From: Rhyzopertha dominica
Taxonomy: Eukaryota > Arthropoda > Insecta > Coleoptera > Bostrichidae
Assembly: GCA_025024175.1 (NCBI GenBank)
Contig: QCXZ01000137.1
Span: forward strand, 2,480,001-2,544,000
Length of the DNA stretch: 64,000 bases
Direction of reading: 5' to 3'
Positions 21,344 to 34,529 of the stretch are shown in pieces. The position numbers were made by a program, and so were the translations under genes. The first letter of the stretch is position 1, and each line of letters begins with the position of its first letter. Below the pieces are notes generated by a model. That model was not told the origin of the DNA. It worked only from the letters and a program-made list of their open reading frames with translations, and made no database searches.

Positions 21344-24300
21344 CTACAATCGGACGAGTTTATTTACAAATAATATAAGTGAGATGGAGGTAATGGTAAA
21401 CAGACTTGATTGCAACGAGCTTGCTCCGCTTTCGTTGTCTGCTTTCGCGTTCTCCGTTTGTAGATATTCGTAGAGGGGTTGGAAGTATTCCAACAAAGCC
21501 GAAGCGTTCAAGTTTCTTTCTCCAGTCATCTCGTAGAGCGTTTGATTCCAATGTAGCGATTCTCCCAAAGAAAGACCTTTCCTGCACAAAACAAGATATA
21601 TTTGTTATTGATGTTTTATATAGAATATTTCAACTATGAATCTACAGTCTCTAGTTAAGTATATTTCACTAAAAGGTCAAGTTCTCGGCGCTATATAATT
21701 ATTTTGCATCAAACATACTCTACTGGGAGTTAACAAACCTTTTTAATAGAGCACCTGTATACAGGTTGATCTATAAGCTCTATGCCAAGTTAGTGGATAA
21801 CCTGATCACTTGTTACAAGTCTTGATACACAAATTTTGCCAGAGACTATGATTGTAGGTGGAGTACGTAGACACTTACTTCAGTAAATCTCCTGCTGCAG
21901 TATTGTTGTAGAAATCGCACTTATGCAAAGGCTTCTCTTGCGTTTCTGGATTGTATTCTCCCGCAGCTATGCATAAAGCCTTGTAGAATTGGAATTCCAA
22001 TACGTGAGCGACGAAGTAACTACATAAAAGCATCGCTATCGTTACATGTCTCCTTCTTTGATGTCTTCTTACCTGATGTATTGAGAATCACCTGCTACGT
22101 GGTATTTCGCACCGGGATCGAAGTCCTCTTCTGATCTGCTCACTGGGGCTTTCACTTTCTGATACTTCTCTCTGGAAAAGAGGATAGAATAACCGGTCTT
22201 CTTCTCTCCCGCCTTATTTACTTACCTGTAATGCCACCAATGTTCGTTCCATTCAGACTCACTAACGTTTCCACTAAATACGTCCCATCTCCATTTATCG
22301 ATCAAGAGACCAAAAGATAGGAACGCTACTCTCTCGAGCGCCATGTCCATCAAAGCATTGATCGCAGCCTCATCGCTATCAACGTAATCTGGTAGCAAAC
22401 CTATCGTCTTCATGTGATAGGGGTTGCTGACGGATAGGGCGATGGTGTCACCAACCGCTTCGTGGAATCCTGGATTGGCACCTCCCCTGAGTGTATACGG
22501 TTGGTCCTTGTACTGGATGTAATACTGGATGTGGCCCATTTCGTGGTGGATTGTAACGAAATCTTCGTAATCGATGTTGGTACACATCTTGATCCTAAAG
22601 GTTCGTTGATGAGTAAGGTAGAGTATTGAACTAATAGCGATATGAAAATAGTGTTTTGGGTTTACATTTCTGTTGAGCACTAACTGCATAATATGTATAA
22701 TCAATAAAGTAAAAAAGCTATAATATATTATTATATTATAATATCAAAATTATTATAAAATTGTATGGACGCGATTCAAGTTATTATACAAATTGTAATT
22801 GTTTGACGATTAATACTAAAGCACATGAACAACTGAAAAGAACTGCTGGTTTTTCAACACATAGTTCTCTTAATATCAACAAAAGTGAAAATTGGACAAG
22901 ACCACGTGTTCATCTAAAAACTTCGACAAATATCATTGTTCTAAAAGATAAATTTAATTTTTCCACGCATTCAGTGCGGCACATTTGGTCTTTTTAAAAA
23001 AGAAAACTATCAGTCAATCACCTAAAGTATTCAGTGAGAAAACTACCTAATTTAGAACTCCAGGAATAGAAATGGATATTGCAAAATGAAAACTTATACA
23101 AGTTTATAGCTTATGTTTCATTTCAAAGTTGAAACCCTATATAACTGGACTGATGGAATATTTGACTATAACTGCTTTCTTTACCAAAATCTCAAAAGAA
23201 GATTACACTTTTGCCAAAAACTATTTTACGTGAGTCATACTTCCCTATAAACAAACATCTGTCGTTTAATGGTAGCTTCGCTATTATAATTATTTAAAGA
23301 ATTTGTAAACAATGAAAATTATCAGCCAATTGAAGGTCTGTTTTGTAAAGCAATGCAAACTTTTACTGCGCATCTAAATATTGTGTTAACCGCAGTCTTA
23401 TTCGCATCTTTTCTGCACTTTTCAAAGAGAAAGACTGGAAACATTCTGCGTTACTTTTAGGCAATATGTTTAACATGTAGCAAATTTTTACAAGCTCATT
23501 AATTAGTTTTCTAGAAACAGAATACGTTAAATCTGCGACTCCCAATAACAAATAACTACAACATCTTTGACATGAGTAACAGGATTTGTCTTTTTTGTTG
23601 AGAAAAATGAATTAAATATAAATAATCGTTTGCCTTTTTTACCCAATGAGTGTGAAGGAATGCAGTGTCTCTTATTGTCTTTTTAGTGCACTATTTTCTT
23701 CCATTCAATCCTGTCCTTTGCTGCCCTTTTAGTTAGGTCTGGTTCAAGTTTATTTTAAGTGTCATGTTTCATGTCTTCTATGATCTTTCTCTTCTTTTTC
23801 TTCTTTGTAGTTTTGCCTGGAATACTTGTTTGGTTTGCATTTCCTCATACATTCTCACTTGTGTTCAAACCACTATATTGTCTTCTAACATTTGTTTAAT
23901 TGACTCTCTTTCTAGCTGTTCTCTGATATTGTCTTTTCTTCTTCTTCATCCATACCTCCATTGTTTTGTATTGTAAATCCCAGGTACTTAAAGCTTTTAA
24001 CCTGTTCATTTGTTTCCCATTTATTCGCCTTAATCCATCCACTACATAAGCAAATCCCTTGATTCCATTCGCATAGTCCTTTCTTCGAGTTCCTTTATTT
24101 CATGCAATATTAAACATTTTTCTTAGAACTTTTGTCCTTTGTGGTCCCATAATTCTTAACATTTCTCTTTTCGTATTGACCATTTTCTTTTCTACTGCCT
24201 CCTCTTTTATACCAATTTGATATCTTCCTTGAACCCCTTTCATTTGTATATTGCGTTGCCTTCTGCGGGTATTTTACCTCGCTTGTTTTTTTATCTGAAT

Positions 24301-27300
24301 TGCAATGTATTTTTTAACTTTTCTGACACTCTTTACTGCTTTATAAAAAAGCTTCTGGTTTGTTTTACTGTTTTCCTGCATTCTTGTTTCAAATTCTTTA
24401 CAATCCTCTCTGTTGGTTTCTTTTACTAATCAGTAGAAGCCTTTACTGCGTGTCTAAACCGCAGTCATACTGGTATCTGTAGTAAATTATGTAAGTCGAC
24501 TTTTTCTCCACTTGAGGTGAACTGGAAACATCCCGCGTTAAACCTTACTGCAAGCTTTTACAACATGAATATGAATTTAATAATCAAACTGTAGCCTCCA
24601 TGGAAAAGGAAAACCGCCAGGAAGCAGACCAGCTTGTAATAAAATTGTGCTATTTAGTGGACACTTTTGAGAAACAAAATATATTAAATATGCGACTTCA
24701 AGTAAGAAATTACACATAACATCCTGTACATGAGTGACAAAAATTAGGCTTTTTATGAAGAAAAATTAATTGTGGAACAGAAGAGTAACCCCAAAGAATC
24801 TTAGAAATGTCTAGAAATTTACTTTTTTTAAATTTGCAACAATTATTTTTTTAACAACGAGTTGGAAGAGATTATCTCATCGTACCTGAAAGTTTCCCCG
24901 TCGCAAAAGTCCCAAGCAGAAGCGTGGCAAAGCACCTCCCTTCCATCCGTTGGTTTCTGGATCATGGCTCCAGCAGACTCGTTATAAGATATCGCGTTGC
25001 TAGGCAATCCCAGCGATTGGTAGAATTCATCTGCTATCTCGAACATTTTCAAAACGGTGTAATTGTTGGCGATCAGGGCAGCAGTTACGTTTGCCTCGCT
25101 GGCCTCTGGATACGGCTTGACGAGTTCCTCCAAGTTCACCCACGATTGAGCCCACATGTTGCCTGTGTTCAAAGGGAAAGTAGCTATTTATGTAACAAGG
25201 CGGTAAAGTGGCACTTTATCGAACGAGTTTGGAGATTGAGAGTATTTTACTGTCTAGACAGGTAAAGAGCCACTTTCTCGCGTAGGAGGAGTAGCACAAA
25301 GTTGTACTTTCAAACGTAGTAGCCGAAAAAATACCTTTTCCATTTCAACGCTTAAAAAGCTCTTACCGAAAACATGGGCGGGTATTAATCCGTCTGAAAC
25401 ATCTAGTTTGTCCCCGTACCTCTCCTTGAGTTTATTACGCACGTATGTGTGTAGTTCGGAGTATAATGGTTCCAATTGTTCCCACAGTTCGTCCATATCT
25501 TCAATGAAGGTGTCCGATTCAAATCTATCTCTCCAAAGAGCTCCTCTGTCGGTATAATCTACAAAAACGAGATGTTTTAAGCAAAAACCCGTGGAAAATA
25601 ATGCATATTTGTGCATACCGCAAATTGTTGACTGAAAACGCGAGCTGAATGTGGTTTGATTTGGATTTAAACGATAATTTAATTTCTACTGAAGATGGCA
25701 GGTTAGCTACCGAAATGCGTTTAAATGTGTTGGTTGGTATAATAAAAACACATTGCTTAAAGATGCACAACACTAAAACCACGATTAATATAAAAAAATC
25801 GATTGCCTATCTAAATGAAGCATAATTATTTATTAACTGTAAATAAATCTTCTGGCTGGAAATTTTTACTGAGATTTTATCATTTCGTAACATTTTTTGT
25901 CCATCAAACGCAAACAGTTTTTTTCTGTAATTCAGTACGAATGCCTATTACATAGAATGGTAGTAGAGGAAACTCATTTTTTTATTTACTCTGTATTTCA
26001 AAGAATCCCAATACTAGTCTATTTTGCTTTTGTCTTTTAAACATTTTCATACAGTGTGAGGTTACAAATTTGTTGTATTTTTATAAATAATAAAATGCCT
26101 CAAAAAAACATTACGAGCCCAAACAACTATAGGTTCGGTCACTTCATATTTTTGAGAGTAAGTAATTTTTACGATATGTAGAACATATTTTTCAAATTTA
26201 TATTACTATCATCAAATACAACTATATACAGGTTTACTCTTTGGAAAATACATGAGTAGAAAAACATATTATGTTTAAGAAATTAGTGCTTATTCAACAC
26301 TATAACAAATTCGTTATCAACTAAATCTTCGGACAGACCACCTTAATATTGAGTTACATCCCCTTTGGCTTTAATTACTGCCTTTATTCGGTCAGACATT
26401 GTATTTAACAGATTTTGACAGTCCTCTGCAGTTATAGATTCCCAGATTTCCGAAATTTTTTGTTTCAACCTTCAATATTTCTTTGGGGATCCTTTCTTAG
26501 CTTTCTTTTCATTATGGCCCAAAGATTCTCTATAGGATTAAGATCCGGGCTACTGGAGGGCCAGTCCAGAACGTTAATAGAGTTGTCTTGAAACCATTGT
26601 TTTGTAATTTTCGCGGTATGCGAAGATGCGCCGTCCTGTTGAAAAGTCCATTCGCCATCATCAACTAAAATTTCTACTGGTGGGAGTAAATTGGTTCTCA
26701 ATATATCAATGTATTTTTGGGCGTTCACAGTACCATCTATAAAGTGCAAAGATCCAACACCTTTCGAAGACATACATCCCCAGATCATAACACTAGCAGG
26801 AAACTTAACAGTCCGTTTTAAACAGTCTTTGTGGTAAGTTTCAGATTTGTTACGAATCACTCTCTTTCGCATATCACCGACGCATACATCAAATTTTGAC
26901 TCATCACTAAAAATGATGCTGTTCCATTGTCTTTGTTCATAATTTTGTCTTTGTTTTGCCCATTTTAGTCGATTTTGTTTCTAGCGGATAGTCAGCAGTG
27001 GTTTTTCTTTTGCCTGTTGAATAATTAATATAATTTTACTTTTTGAGTACAAGAGACTTACCTCTTAAACTTANTTTATAAAATTTATAGCCCCGCTTTC
27101 TGAGGTATTTACGAGTAGTCTCTGTAGAAGCTCTTTTCTTTATTCTTTCTGACCATATTGCATTTAAATCTCGTAGACTACTCTGGCGATTTTCCTTTGC
27201 GATGCTAATTAAAACTCGAACATCTCTGTCATTAATTATCCGTTTTCGTCCAGTGCTTTTTCCAATTGCAACAGAACCACTTGATGAATATTTTTTGATA

Positions 27301-30300
27301 ATGTCAGCAACACTTGACACAGGTAAATCGAGATCTTTTGCGCCCACTCTTACCATCTAGACGCAATTTTACAATAAGATTACGCAACTCAATACTCAAC
27401 GCTTTTCCTCGAGCCATTATTTATTATGCACATAACAAAATTAACTGCAAAACTGACAGAAGCGGTGTCGCATTAATTTCCAATATTATGTTTTGTTTTC
27501 ATAGCCGCCCTGATTAAAATATCTCATGAATAACATTAGTGTCCGAAGATTTAGTTGACAACGAATTTGTTATAGTGTTGAATAAGCACTAATTTCTTAA
27601 ACATAATATGTTTTTCTACTCATGCATTTTCCGCAGAGTAAGCATGTATATAGTTGTATTTGAAGATATTAATATCAATTTGAAAAATATGTTTTACATA
27701 TCGTAAAAATTATTTAATCTGAAAAATATGAAGTGTCCGAACCTATAGTTGTTTGGACTCGTAGTGTGAGGTTACAAATTTGTTGCATTTTCACTAGAAT
27801 AAATGCTTTAAAAAACATTATTATCTGATATTATAGCCGCTGAAAGCATGCACCCTCGTATACGAAGACTACTGAGAATACGTCCTAAGAATATGTAAAA
27901 AACAAGAAACGTTGCAGAGATAAAAAGATTGTACCAATTTTCTTAACATTGAGGCATACATACTAAAGTTTAACGAAAGGGATTAACTTTGCTGTAACAA
28001 CCCTGGCAATTCCAAAAGTGGAGATACATATATCATCTGTGGAATTTTATATAAGACTGCTCCGAAGAAACATGCCGCTAAAATTAGAATTAAAATGCAC
28101 ATGCGCCCAAACCTAACATGGCATCTAAAGAAATGAAGGTTCTTAATGATTTGAATACAGATAAGTCCGTCATAGTTACTACAGATGGGAGCACGATGGG
28201 CTTAGAAAGCAATGGTAGTTTACCAAATTTTGCGGAGTAAACACTGGTTAAATAGGTCCATAAAGTTTATAGAAAATCAACACAGATAGACATATATTTA
28301 CATGCCACATCTCACCACCCTCTCAGTTGAAAGAATAGTCTTATAAGGACGTGAGCGAATTTAGAGGAAAAGTTTTCTATAACAAGAAATATATCTGCTA
28401 TTGTGAAATTATTAAAGCAATAAGAATATTTGATCAATTTTAAATAAAAATCAATTAAATTCTCAATCATCACTAAGTAAATTAAGGTTGAGTTTGCCTT
28501 ATCTATAAGGCTATAACTTAAATATGGATAATGCAAGTTATGAAATGGATTATTATTATTGACACTTGGAGCATATTTCACTATTTTAAAAGATGGGTGC
28601 TAAACTTCAAAAGCCTGCTATGGAAAAAAATTAAAGAACTCTGTTTCAAATCCAGACAATAGTGTTGTAGAGATGACAACCACAAGGATAGTCAATGCAT
28701 AACTCAGAAGCAAGCAAAACTAGATCTTTTTGACAAACCATAAAGAAATGCCCATATAAAATCGTATTAATGAAACGATTTCCTACTTGATTAACAAATT
28801 CCAAAGCTGAAAGTCAAAAGATAATCCACTTGTGAAACCAGTATGGATTACTCATGAAATTCTCTTTAAAGAATCCAAAAAATATACCTTTCTTACTACC
28901 AGTTTATAGCCGGTACTTACTATTTTCCTGCGCCGCTTCATTGACAAGTTCAACGTACTGCTTATAGTAATCCCTCATTTTCTTTCCAGTGGCGTTCCTC
29001 CAGGCAGCCCATACGTACTCCAATTCATAGTAATCCGTCGATTCCGCCAATACCGACTCTATGTCCGGTTCCAAACTCAGCCCCTCCGTACTGAGGACGC
29101 AATTCTGGTTCTTGTAAGGACAGACCTTACCCGTGCTGTAGATGGTGGTCATGTTGTTCAAGATGTTCGTTAGCTAGATAATTATAACCAGTGAAAAGCA
29201 GGTACAACTGACATGTTTCATCATTACATTTTCCAGCTTCGCGTCGCTCAGTGCTGCATTTCCCAAAACGACAACTTGCTTTACCTCCCTTCTTATCGTT
29301 TCGCTTTGGTAATCGTTGGGATTTAAGTCTTTGAAATAGGTTTCCCAGTGCTCTTTTGTAAANTTGGCGTCTTGTAGTGTAGCTTGCACCNGTGCTGCCT
29401 GGGCTGTGCTGTTGTCCACGTCAGTTGCATAGTTCCATTCGGCTATCTGAACAAAGAGCGAGGATTTGTTTGAAGGAAATGTTTACTCAAGTATTAGTGA
29501 AGACATGATAATCTCTCTAGTTTTGTGTAATGATGTATGTGTACTGGGACAACACATGATGGTCACGCTTATATTAGAATACATTTCCTTACCTGTGTAA
29601 CGTAGCAGTTTTCCGAAGCTTCCTTTTCGTACGTATTGTGCAGGTATTCTTCCAGTTCTGCTTCAGAATTGAAGTAAGCTCTGAGAGAATTTTTTAAAGC
29701 CTCCCTGCGTAGCCGTGGAGATATTGCTGAAGTAACTGCTACTAGACATACCAGCAGAAGCTATAACAATAAGAGAAAGCCAAAATGTATCACTGATAAA
29801 AGTATAATGGAAGAAATGGGTAAATAGTCTGGAAAAAGCTGATTAAATATGATGAGATGATTGTTTTGACCGAACGAATCTTTCTAATGTTGAGCTTTTT
29901 AGTTCTCAAATGCTCCAAAAAGTGTAGTCCAATTGTAAGACCTCCTCCTTTATTATATGGAAAATTTACCAATCTACATATTTATTAAATTATATAATGT
30001 TTAATTTGATTAGACATATCAAGAGACAAAAGAAAAGCATTGACAATTCTTTTACCTTGATCATGTTCAATTTTTATTGGGAAACTTGCATAATCTGTAC
30101 TATAGGAGACAGAGCACCAATGTAAAAACTGAATGGTCTCATAGGTATTCCAATTTTGTAATTTTTCCTTGGCCACGTAGAATTGGAGCTCCTAAGTTCA
30201 TTAACTATAATTTATACTTTTTCTCGTTTTTTTGTCAAATATTTTGAAGATTTTAAAATGCTAGTGCATCTTTCTGGCCTGTGGGATCTGGTTTAAATTT

Positions 30301-33270
30301 GGAAAGGGTGTTTCTGTTTAATAAATTGAGTTTAATTTGGAACGCCACTGTTTTTAAAGTGGTAATGGTATTGCCTCCATTAGCCTCACAAGTTAGCAAA
30401 TTACTTGAACATTTCTGTTTTAATTTATTTTCGACAATCAGCTGGTTTCTAAGCTATTAATTCAGACTCAGAATGTTTAACAATGGGAACCATTCAACTT
30501 ATATAATGGAATATTCTAAGGTAAGCATAGAATATGACACCCAAAACAATTAGAGAAGCCAAATTAAAATAGCTAGTGCGCAAAAAATCATTAGCCAAAA
30601 GTCAGTCGACTTCATACGATCTAAGTTATATAACTGTATTTAAAAACGTATAGAAAGATATTTTCAGCAAGACTTAGAAGACTGATGTGCATAGTTAATT
30701 CAAGAATTACAGTCTGAGTTACCCAGGTTTTTGTATTCTATTTTAGGCTAGATTAAAGTAATATTATTGCAAGCATCATATTATTCTATTACTTCAGCTT
30801 GGCACTAAAACTAAATTCAAACATATGCCAAGTTTACGCAAGTTTTGCGTTGCTTTGTGCATCGATGTACTATGACATTACAACACCAATTTAAAAATCA
30901 CACCTTGCTTTCAGTTTTTGTAATTTTTGGTTTAACTGTCCGAAGTTTTGATGTTCTTAAAATCAGTTGTTAGCTTAGATCTGTTAGGATATCGTTTCGA
31001 AACGATTTTAAAAAATAGGCAAATATTCTTATGGTAGTATCAGTTTTAGAATATTTTAGTGCGAAATTACTTCAATTGGAACGTTACCAGACAAACTTGG
31101 TTCGAAGGATTTTGGATCCAGTTGTCTACAAGATCTGCAACATAATTACCTATTTTGCAATTATACTTGCGGAGTATTATAACATATTATTAACGTTATA
31201 CAGGAGACTAAATTATTCGTGGAAAACAACGCAATAACTATAATTTTCGCATAACTAATTCCCAGTAATTGTTTCCTTTCCACTGCAGTTGGGAAAACAT
31301 GTATGTTAAACATGACAGATTATCCAGTAGTATAATCGACAGTATTAAATCTTGTGTAAGCTCATGTACGTAATGAGTAATTAAGTATTTGAATTAGTCC
31401 TCAAGACCTTTATTGTGCTGACAATATGCTAAAGCTAAAAAGGTGCGATACGTTTCTGATCTAACCCACCGATCCTTCTGTACTTGACTAAATATTTAGT
31501 ATTCTTCTTGATAAATCACCATAATCGCTAGATATCTATAAAAGTCATCAAAAAATCCAATTAACCTGTAAAGCACCTTGATTTTTGCGCGTCATGAAAA
31601 CAATTCACTCGGTATCACGGTTTGATTACATATTGTTTGACGTGATCGTCATTATTTAACAGATAATAAAAATNCTACTACCNTNTCTGATCAATGTCTA
31701 TAGGCGATATAGCGGGGAATAATGTAATAATTTTACTGCGCAACGATAACCATCAAATGCGGTAATAAAACCATTCTAGGTACATATTGAGGACACTTAG
31801 CACTTATTAGGTATGATAAGGTTTTGAAGAGCACTTTGAAGGTATCTTGAGTACTCAAAGGTATTTAGATGTTTAAAATATAACCGTTTCCCCAGTCGTG
31901 TCCATCTCACATGTCTTCAGCATAGTAAGAAACTGATTTGCTTCTCTCAAAATAAGATTTTTTTCATTTTTTCCTAATAAACATACAGGGTCGCTACAAA
32001 GTATGGAACCAGCAGGATATTTCAGGTTCTGTTCGACCGATTTTTCTGAAATTGTGCATGGGCCTATGGGTAATTAAAATGCATTTCTGGAATTTTTTCA
32101 ATTCCGTGCCAGCTCTCGTTTCCGAGATTTTTTGCAAAAAAACTTCGGGATAGAAACCATTATCGCTAAGTAAGAACAAAAACTCAAGGTGACTGGTGAT
32201 AATTTTCATTCACCTTGTTATTTGCAATCGCAATGCCTTAAAATCGAATTAAAATCGAAAGTACAACGCAATCCATGAAGATCGTGAACCAATTGCCAGG
32301 TCAACAGTTATTAAAACATTGCAACGTTTTGACGAAACCGGCAGTGTTAAAAATCGTCAAAATCCAGAACGTCCAAAGGTTGCTACGAGTGAGGAAAGTA
32401 GCTTGAATGTCCTTTTAGATGTGCAAGAAAATCCCAAGTGTTCCGTACAACAGCGTGTTCTCACTCATCATATTAACAGAAGATCTGTTTAGAAAATTTT
32501 TATAAAAGAGAAGTTCATCCATAATTACAAGAACTGAGCGAAGATGATATTGATTTTAAATTGGATTATGTTTTCTGATGAAGCGACCTAAAATATCCTG
32601 CTGGTTCCATACTTTGTAGTGACCCTCTATATTTAGATTTTATACGTTATTACTAGTATGCTGTGCATTATTTAAAAGCAGGTACCTATTTTGGTACGAA
32701 ATATACATAGATATCACCTGAAGAACGCACTATTTGCCGGTACAATGATTGCAGTTTCGCAACGTCTCATTGCAAAATTTCAATATTTACTCCATTACAA
32801 ACAGTTCAAGGTGTTTAAATTTGTAGGAATGAAACCGGAACTGTTTATCAAAAAAAGGATCGTAACTTGTATTTTATTGATTAAATGAAATCACAATTAA
32901 CTGCGTATGAACATTAATTTTTCCATTAAGAGGAACATTTTGGCATTTTTTACGACTACTACTGATAATAATTGTGTGGAATATTCGATTTCCTCAGCAC
33001 GTGATATCAAGGCCTACTGTTTTGAAATGTGGGTTTTGCTAGATCAAATTAATTCAAACAAAATCCCATCACTTTTTCATCAGCACCGCAAAAACTGGAT
33101 GTTACCCAACTTAATAACAAACCAGATGGACTAAGGTCACTTAATATGCAAGAGAAATCGCGCACTACGAAATCACTTTCGAGTTTTCCTAAACCGGCAA
33201 CGCTACTCAAAATTATCAATTAATAGCTCAAAACCAAAGCAACAATACTTACAAGACTCTTGTGATCCAT
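21344..33270 (-). CDS. Ance: Angiotensin-converting enzyme-like peptidyl-dipeptidase
   Basis: Ten exons on the minus strand: 33270-33253, 29760-29593, 29446-29228, 29173-28921, 25558-25367, 25162-24886, 22594-22226, 22171-22073, 22019-21879, 21581-21344. All phases agree and give 657 residues. The first exon codes only MDHKSL, which completes a signal peptide with [12 protein letters not shown] in exon 2. This is a single-domain M2 zinc metallopeptidase. HEMGH at residues 393-397 plus Glu421 bind zinc. The substrate-binding His and Tyr correspond to His523 and Tyr533. It removes C-terminal dipeptides from peptides outside the cell; several N-glycosylation sequons are present. Oddities: Ser532 stands where testis ACE has the chloride ligand Arg522, and the protein ends in a hydrophobic segment ([12 protein letters not shown]), so it may be membrane-attached. 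Two ambiguous bases affect exon 3. Confidence 0.9.
23640..24440 (-). mobile_element. LINE remnant in an ACE intron
   Basis: On the minus strand the Lys/Arg-rich frames include [17 protein letters not shown], resembling the endonuclease-RT linker of non-LTR elements (KxNQKLFWKxxKxLR), followed by decayed sequence with many stops. It lies in the intron between 22595 and 24885 of the ACE gene and seems related in style to the minus-strand remnant at 53.9-55.1 kb. Confidence 0.55.
26114..27761 (-). mobile_element. Tc1-like transposon in an ACE intron
   Basis: Inverted ends start CGAGCCCAAACAACTATAGG on the left and CGAGTCCAAACAACTATAGG on the right (read inward). They stay similar for over 200 bp, down to CAACTAAATCTTCGGACA near 26320 and its mirror near 27540. 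TA flanks both ends (26112-26113, 27762-27763). A degraded Tc1 transposase lies on the minus strand, in the sense direction of the ACE gene. A nearly 60-bp direct repeat flanks the whole element. Confidence 0.88.
26465..27356 (-). pseudogene. Tc1-type transposase, broken
   Basis: The N-terminal block (27356-27036) is a paired-like helix-turn-helix region with [20 protein letters not shown] and the GRKR motif GKSTGRKR. The C-terminal block (26872-26465) has [16 protein letters not shown], then [12 protein letters not shown] with the second catalytic Asp and [13 protein letters not shown] with the third catalytic residue, Glu, as expected for DD34E Tc1 enzymes. The part between, with the first Asp, is shifted out of frame near 26880-27035, and one ambiguous base lies at 27074. 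Confidence 0.85.
31986..32627. mobile_element. Internally deleted mariner-like element in ACE intron 1
   Basis: Ends CAGGGTCGCTACAAAGTATG and, inward from the right, GAGGGTCACTACAAAGTATG continue to GGAACCAGCAGGATATTT and are flanked by TA (31984-31985, 32628-32629). The 642-bp interior keeps only part of the DNA-binding half of a transposase, with [20 protein letters not shown] readable near 32300-32360, and then a stop. The DDE domain is missing. Confidence 0.82.
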
Positions 33271-33950
33271 GTCCACAAGCGCGAATTTTCGACTGTTCAC
33301 CCAAAAATCGCTCTGTCAATGGCTAATTGAAACTTAACACCGATAATCGCTTAATATTACACCCGCCACTATCTTGCTAATCAATCATTAACTGTTTAGG
33401 TATCCCACCGACCTGTTCGTTGTTAGCAGAATAAACAAAAATTGCGACCTCTCTATAGCAACCGACTTTTCAAGGTGGAAAACAGTCGGATAAACAACGC
33501 GCTACGCGTTATGGTTGTGTCGAAGTAGATGCAATGGGACCTCCATATCCCTACTGTTGGGTTACTGTGTCACAACTGCTGAGGTCGTTAGTTTCTAGAT
33601 TTTCAAGCGCAACTTAATCAGGGTACCTGCAAGGACTCAAAATTGATCCATCAAGATAAAGTAGAAATTAAATGTTTTATTCAGAATCAAACAACGTTAC
33701 CATCATCAGAACCATAGTATTCGCACAAAAACACATTAAGAAATAAAAAAGTCGTTCTGACATGAAAATTGAAATTAATCGAAACAAGCTGGACCATTTT
33801 GCAATGATAAATACACAAGACTGCGTTCTATATACTTAGGTGACATCAAGGTAAATCCACGTGGTCCTTTTTAAGAATTAAGAATAAAAAGAGGAGATGC
33901 CTAATATACTACCTCCAATGGGATTACTTTCGAACACTCTGACGCTTATT
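33271..33950. other. 5' flank of the ACE gene
   Basis: Contains the ACE 5' untranslated region and promoter, which must lie to the right of 33270 because the gene is on the minus strand. I could not identify a TATA box or initiator with any confidence. No other gene was seen. Confidence 0.4.
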
Positions 33951-33959
33951 TAAGGTGTG

Positions 33960-34430
33960 TTATGCCTCATGCTAATAATATCCCCAATAATACTTCTTTT
34001 CCTCACAGCAACATTATCATCGACCGTATTTCTGAAATAAACGTTTTTGAAGCAATTAAAAAATACTTATACAGCAGAAACTGGTCAAATTCCAAGTTTT
34101 CTTATGAAGGATTGCAAATGCGAGTCTGTCAAACCTCTAGTTACACTGTTTAGTCTTATTTTAAATCATTTACAATTTCCTGACATTTGGAAGAAGTCTC
34201 GTACTGGTCGAGTTCTAAAAAGAGGCGATCTATTCTATTCTTCTAAAGTTTTGGCTTATCAATTAGTTGAATATCAAAACGTAGACTCTTTACATATGCA
34301 ATCCAATTTCAGGAGTACCCCAAGGGTCCAACTTAGGACATCTACTTTTTCTTCCTTTCACCAATGATTTACCTCTTGCTGTACAAAACCCTAACCCTCA
34401 TTTTGCAGACGAATTAAAAATGTACCTTTG
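33960..34430 (+). mobile_element. LINE reverse-transcriptase fragment
   Basis: Broken plus-strand frames read INVFEAIKK, then IPSFLMKDCKCESVKPL, FSLILNHLQFPDIWKKS (fingers of a CR1/Jockey-like RT), then after a deletion GVPQGSNLGHLLFLPFTND and FADELKMYL, which corresponds to the catalytic FADD box with the second Asp changed. It is a short, internally deleted and inactive copy. Confidence 0.75.
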
Positions 34431-34529
34431 AATTAATTGTGTTTGCGACTGTAAGCTGTAAACTGGCACGATGGTGTAATATAAATCGACTTTCACTAAA
34501 TGTAACTAACCTAAGTGAGGACTTACCCT

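Larger units (their letters stand above)
26054..27822. repeat. Imperfect direct repeat flanking the Tc1-like element
   Basis: GTGTGAGGTTACAAATTTGT starts at about 26054 left of the transposon and again at about 27764 right of it. The similarity continues for nearly 60 bp to AAACATTA on both sides, with small differences. This is far longer than the 2-bp duplication a Tc1 element makes. Confidence 0.75.

Noticed and set aside
23764..24429. Plus-strand Leu/Phe/Ser-rich frames resembling membrane proteins
   Set aside because: They are the complement of Lys-rich LINE sequence on the other strand.
28115..28240. RNase H-like reading [18 protein letters not shown] in an ACE intron
   Set aside because: Short and isolated; plausible retroelement scrap but too little to support a feature.
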